NCBI RefSeq assembly: GCF_000378985.1
Contig: NZ_KB905371.1
Coordinates: forward strand, 513,908 to 577,907
Length of the DNA: 64,000 bases
Reading direction: 5' to 3'
Origin: Ensifer sp. BR816
GTDB lineage: Bacteria > Pseudomonadota > Alphaproteobacteria > Rhizobiales > Rhizobiaceae
In this document: piece by piece, positions 44,525-53,317 of the stretch
How the letters are laid out: every line of letters begins with the position of its first letter
How positions within the stretch are numbered: the first letter of the stretch is position 1
Program-made: the position numbers and the translations under genes
Notes under the pieces: model-generated
Told to the model about the DNA's origin: nothing
Seen by the model: only the letters and a program-made list of their open reading frames with translations
Databases searched by the model: none

Positions 44525-45685
44525 CTATGCGCGGGATTCTTCGGACGTAGCGGCGAACGTGTATCCCTCGGACCTGTTCACCCTGCTGATGATTTCCGTT
44601 GCGGTTCGGGTGGCAGCTTCAACTGCCCCGGCCAAGTAGCCGGGCTCACTGATGCTGGTTTCGCTGCCTGCCAGCGAGATGTAATCGCGCCATTTTCCAT
44701 TGACCCATGGCCGTCGGTCGGGACTGGGATGGCCGCTTGCCTGCCTGTCGTCGGCCGTCGCCGTCAAGGGGTCGTCCGTCCAGTCCTTGAACAAAGTCGC
44801 GCGGGGGCTGGCGGCCTCAGGCCCGAACATCTGAGCGAGTTGTTGAACCGATGCCGCGACGATCGCATCGCGTCCGACGGCTGCGCGCTCACCGGCAGGA
44901 ACGCCGACGAAACCAAACAGTGCGGCTCGGCCCGAAGCGGTTGTCGCATCGTGGATCTCGACCAAGGGCCCCACCATGCTTTGCGCCGTGCCCGAAAGAC
45001 CGGCGTCGCGCCAGAATGGGCGGTCGTAGAGCGCGAAGAACTTTGCATGCGGCGCCATCCAGGTCGGGGTTCGCCGCCATCGCTCGGATGTCGCGAAGTC
45101 GAGAGCGGGCGAGAACAGAACCTTTGCCTCAAGCAGACGCGGCGGCAGTGCGAACAGAACATGCGACGCCCGCTTCTTATGGGACAATCCGCTTGCATCG
45201 ACGTACTGCATAACGACGTCTTGTCCATCCAGCGAGACGTGGGTCACACGGGCATTCACCTGAATGCTTTGCGCAGGCAGGCTTTCGGCAAGCGCCGATA
45301 TGATCGCACCCGTGCCTCCTACGAGCCGCATAGACAGCGGTTCCTGTCGCATTCCGCGATAGCGCTGAGGAGCTTCGCGGGACATCCGCTGAAAAACCAC
45401 GTCGCCGTCGCTGTTCTGCTCAAAGTAGTTGAGCCCCAGACGATGGACGAAGTCGCCCAGCGATGGCTGCATGTCGGGCCAGAACCACGACGGGCCAAGA
45501 TCGAAGCCGTCACCCGATGGTTCACCGGTGGCGTCGACCGATAGAATTCGGCCGCCCAGGCGGTCTCTGGCCTCAAGGAGCGTGAAGCTGATACCGGCAC
45601 GATGGAGGAGGCGGGCTGCGGTGAGGCCTGCAAGCCCTCCGCCGACGATCAGAACGGTTTGTGACACGGATGAGCTCCTCGTCAA
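44525..45685 (-). CDS. Flavin-containing amine oxidase family protein
   Basis: The 386-residue protein begins with the FAD dinucleotide motif VLIVGGGLAGLTAARLLHRA and the following LLEARDRLGGRIL, then continues as a monoamine-oxidase-like fold ending with the second FAD contact LAGSETSISEPGYLAGAVEA. It should oxidise an amine or a related C-N or C-C bond with oxygen. No signal peptide is present. It precedes the dehydrogenase and cupin genes in a likely operon. Confidence 0.85.
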   Translation of the reverse strand: MTRSSSVSQTVLIVGGGLAGLTAARLLHRAGISFTLLEARDRLGGRILSVDATGEPSGDGFDLGPSWFWPDMQPSLGDFVHRLGLNYFEQNSDGDVVFQRMSREAPQRYRGMRQEPLSMRLVGGTGAIISALAESLPAQSIQVNARVTHVSLDGQDVVMQYVDASGLSHKKRASHVLFALPPRLLEAKVLFSPALDFATSERWRRTPTWMAPHAKFFALYDRPFWRDAGLSGTAQSMVGPLVEIHDATTASGRAALFGFVGVPAGERAAVGRDAIVAASVQQLAQMFGPEAASPRATLFKDWTDDPLTATADDRQASGHPSPDRRPWVNGKWRDYISLAGSETSISEPGYLAGAVEAATRTATEIISRVNRSEGYTFAATSEESRA

Positions 45686-45721
45686 TATCGAGGGCTGGAG
45701 GACCGGCCCTTTCCTTATGGT

Positions 45722-46003
45722 TCAGGCCACGGCGTAGATGCGGATTTCCGGCGCGGCTGCCAGAAGCGGCTTCAGCCCGGCCACGACATCATCGGTGAAC
45801 AGTTCGCTTTCGAGGTAGGCCTTCGCATCCTCGACGCTGTTGAAGCCGTGGAGGACCTGAACGTCGTCGTCGCGGACGAGAAGCTCCTTGGAGGTAGCGC
45901 CCGCAATCTGCGAGAGGAACGGCTCCTTGTACTTGTGATAGACGCCGGCGGCGGCGCGACGGTTCTCGGCAGCGATCTGCAGTGTAATTTCGAGATAAGC
46001 CAT
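45722..46003 (-). CDS. Antibiotic-biosynthesis-monooxygenase-fold (ABM) small protein
   Basis: The 93-residue ferredoxin-like protein (YLEITLQIAAENRRAAAGVY, QVLHGFNSVEDAKAYLESEL) looks like the ABM/YgiN family, whose members include quinol monooxygenases. The ATG at 46003 is used because GAGGG lies six bases upstream; an earlier ATG at 46009 would leave no spacing. It lies just upstream of the amine oxidase gene and probably starts the operon. The large open frame reaching 46507 is not coding in its upstream part. Confidence 0.72.
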   Translation of the reverse strand: MAYLEITLQIAAENRRAAAGVYHKYKEPFLSQIAGATSKELLVRDDDVQVLHGFNSVEDAKAYLESELFTDDVVAGLKPLLAAAPEIRIYAVA

Positions 46004-46206
46004 GATCATCCCTCTAACGTTGTCTTCAGCGATCGTTGGTTCTTCGAAAGCAGGGCCACTCCGCGGGAGATTTCTAGTGCCGGGATGTGCGCCTCGGACA
46101 TTTGATTGCCGCTTGAAAGCCGCCCTGACAAATGAGAGTTTCTTGCCTTCGACAAAGAAAATCTTTGCCGGGTTCGCGGGATCGGCGTCTAAACTATGGA
46201 ATTGGC

Positions 46207-47139
46207 TTATGTTAGTTGCGAGCGGATCGTGGCTGCTTCCTCGATCAGCCAACTGCGAAACGCCTGCAGTTTTGGCAGCGAAGCGTATTCCGAACGATAG
46301 ACCACATAGTAGGCCAGCTTCGAAGCCACTTTGACCCCAGGAAACAGGCGCTGGAGCCGCCCAGCGGCCAGATCGTCGCGCGCCAGAATACTGCGCGCCA
46401 GAGCCACGCCTCTCCCTTCGATCGCCGCCTGGAGCACAGCCGCTGAGTTGTCGATTCTCATGCCCCTTTGTGGCTGGCTCTCGGGCACATCGGCTGCCCG
46501 CAGCCACATGTCCCAGGTGACGAAACCGATCGCTGGATCGACAGAGAGATCGTGGATGAGTGTGGTTCGAGTGAGATCAGCTGGTTCGGTCAAATTCCCA
46601 ATGTCGCCGAAACTGGGCGAGCAAACCGGAAAGACGTCCTCGTCCATCAGTTTCTCCGCAGCCAGTTCCGGCCAGTTGCCGTCGCCGTATCGGACCCCGA
46701 TGTCGATGCCATGGGCCTTGTAGTCGACCAGCTTCAAGCTTGTCTCAAGCCGAATATCGGTGCCCGGGCATCTGGCTTGGAAACGGTCGATGCGCGGAAG
46801 CAGCCACTTGGCGGCGAAGGCCGGACTGACGGTAACGTTGAGGACACTGCTCGTCGTCGACTCCCGAAGTCGTTCCAGTCCAATCCCGAGGCGATCGAGT
46901 CCGGCTCGGATGTCCGGAAGTGCGCGCTCGGCGCTGTCAGTCAAAGTGAGTCTCGTCTTCCCCGTGGCGCTGCGCTGAAACAGCGGTATGCCCAACCAGT
47001 CCTCGAGCCCGCGCACCATTTGTCCGACTGCAGCCGCCGTAACATTGAGCTCATCGGCCGCACCGGCAAAGCTGCCGTGACGTGCACTGGCTTCAAACGC
47101 ACGCAGCGCATTGAGATAGACGGGCGCTTTCCTGTTCAT
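46207..47139 (-). CDS. LysR-family regulator, GcvA-like
   Basis: The 310-residue protein starts with a typical winged-helix (PVYLNALRAFEASARHGSFA, VTAAAVGQMVRGLEDWLG) and has a GcvA-type effector domain (SVLNVTVSPAFAAKWLLPRI, IDIGVRYGDGNWPEL). The open frame reaches 47259, but ATG 47139 gives the family N-terminus. It lies 203 bases upstream of the monooxygenase-fold gene on the same strand and is the likely local regulator of the oxidase operon. Confidence 0.87.
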   Translation of the reverse strand: MNRKAPVYLNALRAFEASARHGSFAGAADELNVTAAAVGQMVRGLEDWLGIPLFQRSATGKTRLTLTDSAERALPDIRAGLDRLGIGLERLRESTTSSVLNVTVSPAFAAKWLLPRIDRFQARCPGTDIRLETSLKLVDYKAHGIDIGVRYGDGNWPELAAEKLMDEDVFPVCSPSFGDIGNLTEPADLTRTTLIHDLSVDPAIGFVTWDMWLRAADVPESQPQRGMRIDNSAAVLQAAIEGRGVALARSILARDDLAAGRLQRLFPGVKVASKLAYYVVYRSEYASLPKLQAFRSWLIEEAATIRSQLT

Positions 47140-47359
47140 GATGATCACTCGCTTGGAATGGCCGTCGGGCCGATTGCCGAGGCGGTCATAGATGACATCT
47201 TCGCCAAAGTCTTGCTGGGGCGAGCGTGTTGCGAGAATGGTACCGGATGCGTACATCACCGCCGAATTTGCATCGGCGAGGCGCCTGCCCGACCACGAGC
47301 CTCAGAAGATCGGCATCCCCCGGACCAGCTCGCGGAGTTAGCATGTGGCGCGGGGGTCT

Positions 47360-48679
47360 TCAGGCTGCGAGCAGGCCGTGCCAGCGCGTGTCGCGCGGCG
47401 ACGGGCGGTGGTGCAGGCGGCGGTCGAGCAACCCGCGGGCCTTCACGGCCTCGCCGCTTCGCATGAGGGCGAGGAGAAGCATGTCCTCGATCATCTCGCG
47501 CTGCGCGCCACTGCCGCCGATGCGCACGACCTCGGCCGCAACCGGCTCCAGGAGACGGGCGCAGCCTGCGTAGTCCTCTTCCGCGAAGGACAAGGCGGCG
47601 CGGCAGATCGCCGGCACGACTGGCCCGGCGGGCAGGGCTCCGGCCTCGACCATGCCCGTCAACGCCTGCGCGCGCTGCTCGACCGCGCCCCTGTCGCCGA
47701 CCGCCGCCGCGATAAGCGCCATATGGACATCGGCGAAGGCGAAGCCGGCCCTCTGGAAATATTCCCCGCAATAAGTTGCCGCCTCCGCCCACAGGCCCGC
47801 CGGAACCGTGTGGCCATAGGCCTGGAGCCGCCACAGGAAAGAAGCCGTGTCGCTGACCACGTTGACCGGCATTCCGGCCGTAACCGACGGCTGGATGTAA
47901 TCCGCGTAGATCGAAAGCGCTCGCTCCGCATCACCGCGCTCGAGGGCGCCCAGCGCCGAGTGCCAGGCGATGTGGCTGTGCAGGATGCCAGTGCGGTCGT
48001 AGCGAGGCAGCCAGTCCGCGACCAGCCTCTCGGCGTCCTCGCCCGCGCCGCTCTCGTACATGGCGTGCGACAGCGCGTGCGCTGCGTTCGCGTTGTTGGT
48101 CCTGAGGTCGTAGCCGCGCTGCGTCAGCGCGCGTCCGAGCGTCACGTTGCCGTTCTCGGCATGGGCCCAGCCCCGGTAGGTGACGAACCACCAATCATCG
48201 GCGCCGTAGTGCTGGGCGAGGCGCTCACAGAGATCCACGCGCGCCTGGTCGTGGTCCGCCATCCCCGAGAAGGCGAAGAGCCCGAAGGCGCCGAGAGGCA
48301 GCGAGAGGATCAGGATGTCCCGCGGCCAGGTGTCGACGTGCGCGAGTGCCCGCTCCAGCGCCTTGGCCGACTGGCCGTTGATGGCAAGCGACAGCACCTC
48401 CACATGGCTCCGCTCCCGCTCGCTCCCGTGCCGGACTACGATCTCTTCCGCCGTTGCGATCCGCTCCTTGGCCTTGGCCAGTTCAGTGCGGATGGCGTGC
48501 AGGCGCGCACGCGCCGCATGGGCGAGTGCGAAATCCGGATCGGCTGCGATCGCCCCCTCCAAGGTTTCCGCGGCGCCGGGCCAGGTGGAGAGGAGCAGAT
48601 CGATCCCCTCCCGGTAGCGTTCGGCCGCGAGGTCGGACGACGTCGAGAGTGGCAGGCCGCGGCTGTCGAGGTGGGTCAT
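47360..48679 (-). CDS. TTC38-like tetratricopeptide repeat protein
   Basis: The 439-residue protein is built of helical hairpins of the TPR kind and matches bacterial TTC38 homologues (LEGAIAADPDFALAHAARAR, YGADDWWFVTYRGWAHAENG, HALSHAMYESGAGEDAERLV). Its molecular role is unknown. ATG 48679 has GAGGA upstream; the frame extends to 48796 but that part looks non-coding. No partner gene is evident. Confidence 0.78.
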   Translation of the reverse strand: MTHLDSRGLPLSTSSDLAAERYREGIDLLLSTWPGAAETLEGAIAADPDFALAHAARARLHAIRTELAKAKERIATAEEIVVRHGSERERSHVEVLSLAINGQSAKALERALAHVDTWPRDILILSLPLGAFGLFAFSGMADHDQARVDLCERLAQHYGADDWWFVTYRGWAHAENGNVTLGRALTQRGYDLRTNNANAAHALSHAMYESGAGEDAERLVADWLPRYDRTGILHSHIAWHSALGALERGDAERALSIYADYIQPSVTAGMPVNVVSDTASFLWRLQAYGHTVPAGLWAEAATYCGEYFQRAGFAFADVHMALIAAAVGDRGAVEQRAQALTGMVEAGALPAGPVVPAICRAALSFAEEDYAGCARLLEPVAAEVVRIGGSGAQREMIEDMLLLALMRSGEAVKARGLLDRRLHHRPSPRDTRWHGLLAA

Positions 48680-48844
48680 GGCAGGTTCCTCATTCCGGGA
48701 TCGGGCAAACACCAGCGCCCATTGCGGGATGATTATACGGAATCGTCTCGTGGCTGTATTTTGACAATCTGCCAAATTATGTAGGATAACAGCCAAGTTG
48801 GAGGGCGGACGTGAGGCGCTCGTGGGCGCCCCAGAAGTTCGATT

Positions 48845-49381
48845 TTAGCCAAGACGCTTAGCAAGGGTTTCGGCGAGCGGTACGGCAGAAGCCGGGCTCT
48901 GACCCGTCATCAGGACGCCGTCGACGACGACGTTCGGTTCCCAGATCGCCTTGCTCTGGTAGTTGGCACCGCGGTTCTTGAGCTCGTCTTCGAGCGAGAA
49001 CAGCAGGTGGTGGAGCAGTTCAATCTCGGTGTCTTCGGCATTCTTGAAGCCGGTGAGGTTGACTCCGTTCACGAGGTACTGGCCATCGTCCTTCTTGACG
49101 TCGCGCAGGATCGCCGGCGCATGGCACACCATGGCGATCGGACGACCCGCCTTGTGGAACTCACGGATCAGCTTGATGGCGAAGGAGTCGGAAGCCAGGT
49201 CCCAGAGCAGGCCGTAACCACCGGGGAAGAAGACAGCGTCGAACGTGCTGTAGTCGATGCTGCGCAGCTTGCGGGTATTGCGGGCTGCAAACATCGCCAC
49301 CGGATCGGCCAGGAAGCGGTCAGTGTATTCGGTGGTGAATGGCGCCTTCATGCTGAGCAGGTCGATCGGGGCTTCGCCCAT
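48845..49381 (-). pseudogene. DJ-1/PfpI-family protein, 5'-truncated
   Basis: The 178-residue frame matches DJ-1/PfpI (ThiJ/Hsp31-like) proteins, with APIDLLSMKAPFTTEYTDRF, the FFPGGYG turn and the nucleophile elbow cysteine in AMVCHAPAIL. Full-length members have about 45 further N-terminal residues, including the first strand and a conserved acidic residue. An in-frame TAA lies five codons upstream of the only ATG, so the 5' part is gone, apparently replaced by the sequence near 49385. It may still be expressed but is probably inactive. Confidence 0.7.
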
Positions 49382-49471
49382 CGCACGTGGTAGTTAGTTG
49401 GGCCGCGCAAGCAAGTCAGGTGCCCGAATCTGGATCAAGGAATTTTGTCCGCCTTCGCCGCATGCATGGGT

Positions 49472-49600
49472 GTGCGCAGTGCAAAGGCGGCGCTTTTCCA
49501 GTGGGTGCAAGTCCCACCCGGCAACCGCTCCAGCCGGAACCAATCGGAGCAGGCATGGAGGAGACAACATCTCACAAGCCTCGAAAAGGTCGCCAGGCCT
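49472..49600 (+). other. Possible group II intron 5' fragment
   Basis: The stretch starts GTGCGC and shortly after contains CCAGTGGGTGCAAGTCCCAC, as in the 5' part (domain I) of bacterial group II introns. No reverse transcriptase or 3' domains V/VI follow. It lies at the point where the DJ-1 gene is cut and just before parD. The call rests on short motifs only. Confidence 0.35.
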
Positions 49601-49685
49601 GATATGGATGGGCGAGCGCGTAATGTCAGTAATTGCGCAAAGTTCGTTATTGTGGGCATCCTATGAGGCAATAGGAGATGTTAAC

Positions 49686-49925
49686 ATGAACGTATCCATT
49701 GGTGACCGCTGGGAAGCGTTTGTATCCAGCATCGTCAAGGACGGCCGTTACGGGTCTGCCAGCGAAGTTGTGCGTGAAGGTCTGCGTCTGGTCGAAGAAC
49801 GCGAACAGAAGGCTCTGACCACCCTGCTCAATAAATCGATTGCCAATGGCGGTGAAGCGTCGGATGCCGACATTGACGCTGCGCTGGAGGCCAAGGCCGC
49901 CCAACTGACCAAGGAAGGCTTCTAA
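49686..49925 (+). CDS. parD: ParD-type antitoxin
   Basis: The 79-residue protein is a ParD (CC2985-type) antitoxin: an N-terminal ribbon-helix-helix (VSIGDRWEAFVSSIVKDGRY, SASEVVREGLRLVEEREQKA) and an acidic C-terminal tail that would wrap the toxin. AGGAGA precedes the ATG. It looks intact, although its toxin partner two bases downstream is broken. Confidence 0.87.
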   Translation: MNVSIGDRWEAFVSSIVKDGRYGSASEVVREGLRLVEEREQKALTTLLNKSIANGGEASDADIDAALEAKAAQLTKEGF

Positions 49926-49927
49926 GC

Positions 49928-50241
49928 GTGCCGCAGCTTCGTATGCTGCCTTCGGCACTCTCTGATCTGGTCAATATTTTCGAATACATAACCCGGCGGC
50001 AGCTTGGTCGTGGGACGCCGCTTTGTCGGGGAACTTCGGCAAAAATGCCGACACTGGCCGACCTTCCCGGTACCCTCGGCCGATCGCGGCCGGAGTTGCG
50101 TAAAGATGTCCGCAGCTCGGCGTTCAAGGGATAGGTCATCTTCTTCCGCGCTACGTCAACGAACGTTTCGAGGTAGTCAACATCATCGAGGGACACCGCG
50201 ATATCGACGAACTGTTTTCGCCGGGCAATACGGACAAGTAA
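49928..50241 (+). pseudogene. parE: ParE-type toxin, inactivated
   Basis: Beginning at GTG 49928 the ParE start MPQLRMLPSALSDLVNIFEYI is followed by a frameshift (VGRRFVGELRQKC continues in another frame) and a shift back (ADLPGTLGRSRPELRKDV). A TAG then replaces the tyrosine codon in FKG-Y-VIFFRYVNERFEVV. The terminal part reads to a stop at 50241. With two shifts and a stop no gyrase-targeting toxin can be made. Confidence 0.82.
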
Positions 50242-50654
50242 CACCCGAGATCCACCTAACCTAACTGCCTGTGCCTTTACTGCTATCGCGGGTTCCGATG
50301 TGGCTTTTACTTACCGATTGCAATTGCAGCGCTAAGCTGAAATTTCGCCGCTCGCTTTTTACCTTGCGGTTTCAGCGCGGGGCGGGGAGGGAGCTGTAGT
50401 TTTGGCCGCGCTGGCACGCTCTAGAACGAACGCTTATCGACGATCGCTGCTCGCAAGTGCCTAAGTTGCTGTTGATGTTCGATATTGCAATGGCCTGGCA
50501 AAAAGTGACGCGCTGAAATCGTTAGCGGTAAATCGTCCGGCCTTTGTCGTCTAAACTCGACGGTGATATGAGAATTTTCGGTTTGAAACGGTAAAGTAGA
50601 ACCCACAGAAAGGCTTACGTCGACATACTGCGTTTTGCGCTTTCCGAAAACAAG
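50242..50654. other. Region without recognised gene
   Basis: No frame with recognisable content was seen on either strand. It separates the parDE locus from the HNH/helicase island. Confidence 0.4.
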
Positions 50655-50912
50655 ATGGTCGAACTCTCGGAGCGGATATTCGAGTTTCCTGTCGCCTTGG
50701 AATTGGGCATCGCGACACGTTCTGGATGGTCTTTCATGGAGTTGGGACTTTCGCGAATATCTGCCGCAGCGCTGCAAGCGCAGTTTCCCGACACAAATCT
50801 CAACGTCGAGAATGCCCGAAAGTGGCTTGCCGCGGCGCCATTGGAGCAATTTAACTTGAACCCTATCATCCTTGATGAAGTGAAACGATTGGGGCTGACG
50901 GCCGCGGCATGA
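50655..50912 (+). CDS. Small hypothetical protein or 3' gene fragment
   Basis: The 85-residue frame (MVELSERIFEFPVALELGIA, ISAAALQAQFPDTNLNVENA, IILDEVKRLGL) looks protein-like in composition, and the same frame continues upstream to about 50600 without a start codon. No ribosome site is visible. It may be the end of a gene whose 5' part was lost. No family is recognised. Confidence 0.3.
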   Translation: MVELSERIFEFPVALELGIATRSGWSFMELGLSRISAAALQAQFPDTNLNVENARKWLAAAPLEQFNLNPIILDEVKRLGLTAAA

Positions 50913-51028
50913 CCTGATCCGCGCTCCGCCACTCGTAGCCTCCGACCTGCACAGGCGGCCCACGAGGCTTGAAATTGGTGGCGCACAATTGTCGTGTTTT
51001 CAAAGCCTTTTCAGATTATGAGTTGTGC

Positions 51029-53317
51029 ATGATTTTCGTCGATCGTTCCGTCCTGCCGATACCCCGCGTCCTGGTGTCAGAGCGAGCGGAGGACGCGCGC
51101 GCTAAGATCCGCAGTCTGCTTCAGTCCAGTTCGGCCGAACATCTTTCCCAGCTGCGCATCAGCTTCGACCCGCAGATCTATGTCGCGGCCCGACCGGACC
51201 TGATGCGGCTGTTCAATGGAAAGTGCGCCTATTGCGAATCGAAGATCGACGCGAGTGGGCCCGGAGAGATCGAGCATTTCCGTCCAAAGCAGGGCGCGCG
51301 GTCTGAAAGCCTGAAGCGCGACCATCTGCATTACGCCTGGCTTGCCTACGAGTGGGAGAATCTGCTGGTCACCTGCATCGACTGCAATCGGGTGCGATCC
51401 TACGCCAATGGCAGGGCTGGAAAAGGCGACAACTTTCCACTGCAGGGGCCGCGGGCGCCGCTCCTGGCCGATATCGGCATGTGTCGTGCGATCGAAGAAC
51501 CTTTCCTGATTGATCCATGCTTCGACCGACCGGAAGAGCATCTGTCGTTTCAGTCAGATGGACTTTGCCGGCCATTCACCCCGCGAGGTCAGGCCACCGT
51601 CGACATCCTCGGGCTCAACATTCGGGAAGCTCTGGTCGTTGAGCGCCGTGCGGCGTGGGTAAACGCCACCGAGATGTCTCGCATGCTGATGTTGGAAATC
51701 TCGTCGGGTGGACCGGCCGATCGGACGATCGCGCGCATGCAGGTGAAGATCGACGGCAGCGAGGCCTACACGGCCGTCTACCGGGCTGCCTTCCAGGAGA
51801 CCTGGGACAGGCTGCGCAAGCACGGCATAGATGTCGTGACTGGTCCCGACGGTATACCGATCATCAGCGACGGGGCAGCGGTCGAAACCGCCATCCATCA
51901 AGGAATTCTTGAAGAGGAGCCGCAATCGCTACCAGCGCCTCCCGTCGTTCAGACACGAGCGCCCCTGCCACGCTTTCCGGGAAAGGAGTTATTGCCGATC
52001 CACGCACGCGAACGCATCCGTCGAATCGAGATCCGCAATTTCAAGTCATTGGACAGTCTCGACATCGACATGCCGGCCGAGACCGTCGCCGAAGATCGCC
52101 GCACGGGCGCGCTGGTAGTACTCGGCGAAAACGCGACGGGCAAGAGCACCATACTCCAGGCGATCGCCTTGACGCTGCTCGGAACGACTGAAATCGGCAA
52201 GCTCGGGCTCGATGGACGCAGCTTCCTTCGCCGCGACAACGACTGGCAGCTGCCGTCGTCCAATGCACCTGCCGAGGTTCGCATCGTCTTCGAAAAGCCC
52301 GGACTTGTCCAGGAACTGACGATCGATCCGGAAACCGGCAAGTTTGAAGGGTCGAGCGAGCCTGCAACCGTCCTGCTCGGCTACGGGCCTCGGCGCTTCT
52401 TTGCCGAAGGCACGGGTGCAAGGCGGGCGCGTTCGCCGTCTTCGCGGGTCAAGACCCTGTTCGATCCGATGGCAGTGATCACCAATCCGTCGCCTTGGCT
52501 GAAATTTTGCAAGCGCCCGAGCTATGACGAAAGTATTGGGGCGTTGCGCAAGCTGCTCGCCCTGCCGGACGAAGCTTTCGTCGCGCGGCCGGAACCCGGT
52601 CAAGAGCGGGACGGCGAGATCATGTTCGAGCTCGACGGCAATGCCTCGCCGCTTGATCGCTTGAGCGACGGCTACAAGACGACCGTTGCGATGGGTGTCG
52701 ACGTCATGCGGGAGATGTTGCGCTATTGGCGCTACCTGGAGACCGCACGAGGCATCGTCCTGATCGACGAGGTCGAAACCCATCTCCATCCGCGCTGGAA
52801 GATGCGCATCATGCAGCGTTTGCGAAGTGCTCTGCCGCAGACCCAATTCATTGTCACGACACATGATCCGCTCGTCCTTCGTGGCATGTACGACGGCGAG
52901 GTCAGAGTTCTTCGCCGCGAGCCCGTTGGAGGGTCCGACGCGACACGCGTCGAGCTCGTCGACGATCTTCCTAATGTCCAGGGATTGTCGATCGAACAGC
53001 TTCTGACCTCGGATCTTTTTGGACTGTTCACCACTGAGGATCCAGCAGTCGAAGCGGAGTTGATCCGCTACACCGCCCTTGCCGCCAAGGCTGACCGGTC
53101 GGCTGAAGAAGACATCGAGCTCGATCGACAACGGGGAAATGTCGCTCGGCAGTTGCGCCTGGGCGACACCCCGGCACAAAGGCTCGTCCAGGATGCCGTC
53201 GGCCAATTCCTGGAAAGCAGCCGAAATACACGTCGCGACGACCGCCGGCAAGCCTCGCAGGCGGCAATCGACTATGTGATGGGGCTCTGGTCGTCAGGCG
53301 AGAACGAGGACCGATGA
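51029..53317 (+). CDS. HNH nuclease-AAA ATPase fusion, Septu-like
   Basis: The 762-residue protein combines an N-terminal HNH nuclease of the TIGR02646/PtuB type (C66-x2-C69, H83 in IEHFRPK, C116-x2-C119) with a C-terminal OLD/PtuA-like ABC-type ATPase: Walker A GENATGKST at 366-374, LSDGYKT as the signature, and Walker B GIVLIDEVETHLHP at 575-588. In Septu these are separate PtuB and PtuA proteins that form an anti-phage nuclease complex; here they are one chain in the order HNH then ATPase. A TTG at 50969 would extend it; ATG 51029 is preferred. The stop overlaps the next HNH gene as ATGA. Confidence 0.82.
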   Translation: MIFVDRSVLPIPRVLVSERAEDARAKIRSLLQSSSAEHLSQLRISFDPQIYVAARPDLMRLFNGKCAYCESKIDASGPGEIEHFRPKQGARSESLKRDHLHYAWLAYEWENLLVTCIDCNRVRSYANGRAGKGDNFPLQGPRAPLLADIGMCRAIEEPFLIDPCFDRPEEHLSFQSDGLCRPFTPRGQATVDILGLNIREALVVERRAAWVNATEMSRMLMLEISSGGPADRTIARMQVKIDGSEAYTAVYRAAFQETWDRLRKHGIDVVTGPDGIPIISDGAAVETAIHQGILEEEPQSLPAPPVVQTRAPLPRFPGKELLPIHARERIRRIEIRNFKSLDSLDIDMPAETVAEDRRTGALVVLGENATGKSTILQAIALTLLGTTEIGKLGLDGRSFLRRDNDWQLPSSNAPAEVRIVFEKPGLVQELTIDPETGKFEGSSEPATVLLGYGPRRFFAEGTGARRARSPSSRVKTLFDPMAVITNPSPWLKFCKRPSYDESIGALRKLLALPDEAFVARPEPGQERDGEIMFELDGNASPLDRLSDGYKTTVAMGVDVMREMLRYWRYLETARGIVLIDEVETHLHPRWKMRIMQRLRSALPQTQFIVTTHDPLVLRGMYDGEVRVLRREPVGGSDATRVELVDDLPNVQGLSIEQLLTSDLFGLFTTEDPAVEAELIRYTALAAKADRSAEEDIELDRQRGNVARQLRLGDTPAQRLVQDAVGQFLESSRNTRRDDRRQASQAAIDYVMGLWSSGENEDR

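Noticed and set aside
47345..48784. 479-codon plus-strand frame across the TTC38-like gene
   Set aside because: The minus-strand frame has TPR character and a ribosome site; the plus-strand product does not.
52046..53251. 401-codon minus-strand frame across the HNH-ATPase gene
   Set aside because: It is antisense to Walker A and Walker B sequence and has no domain of its own.
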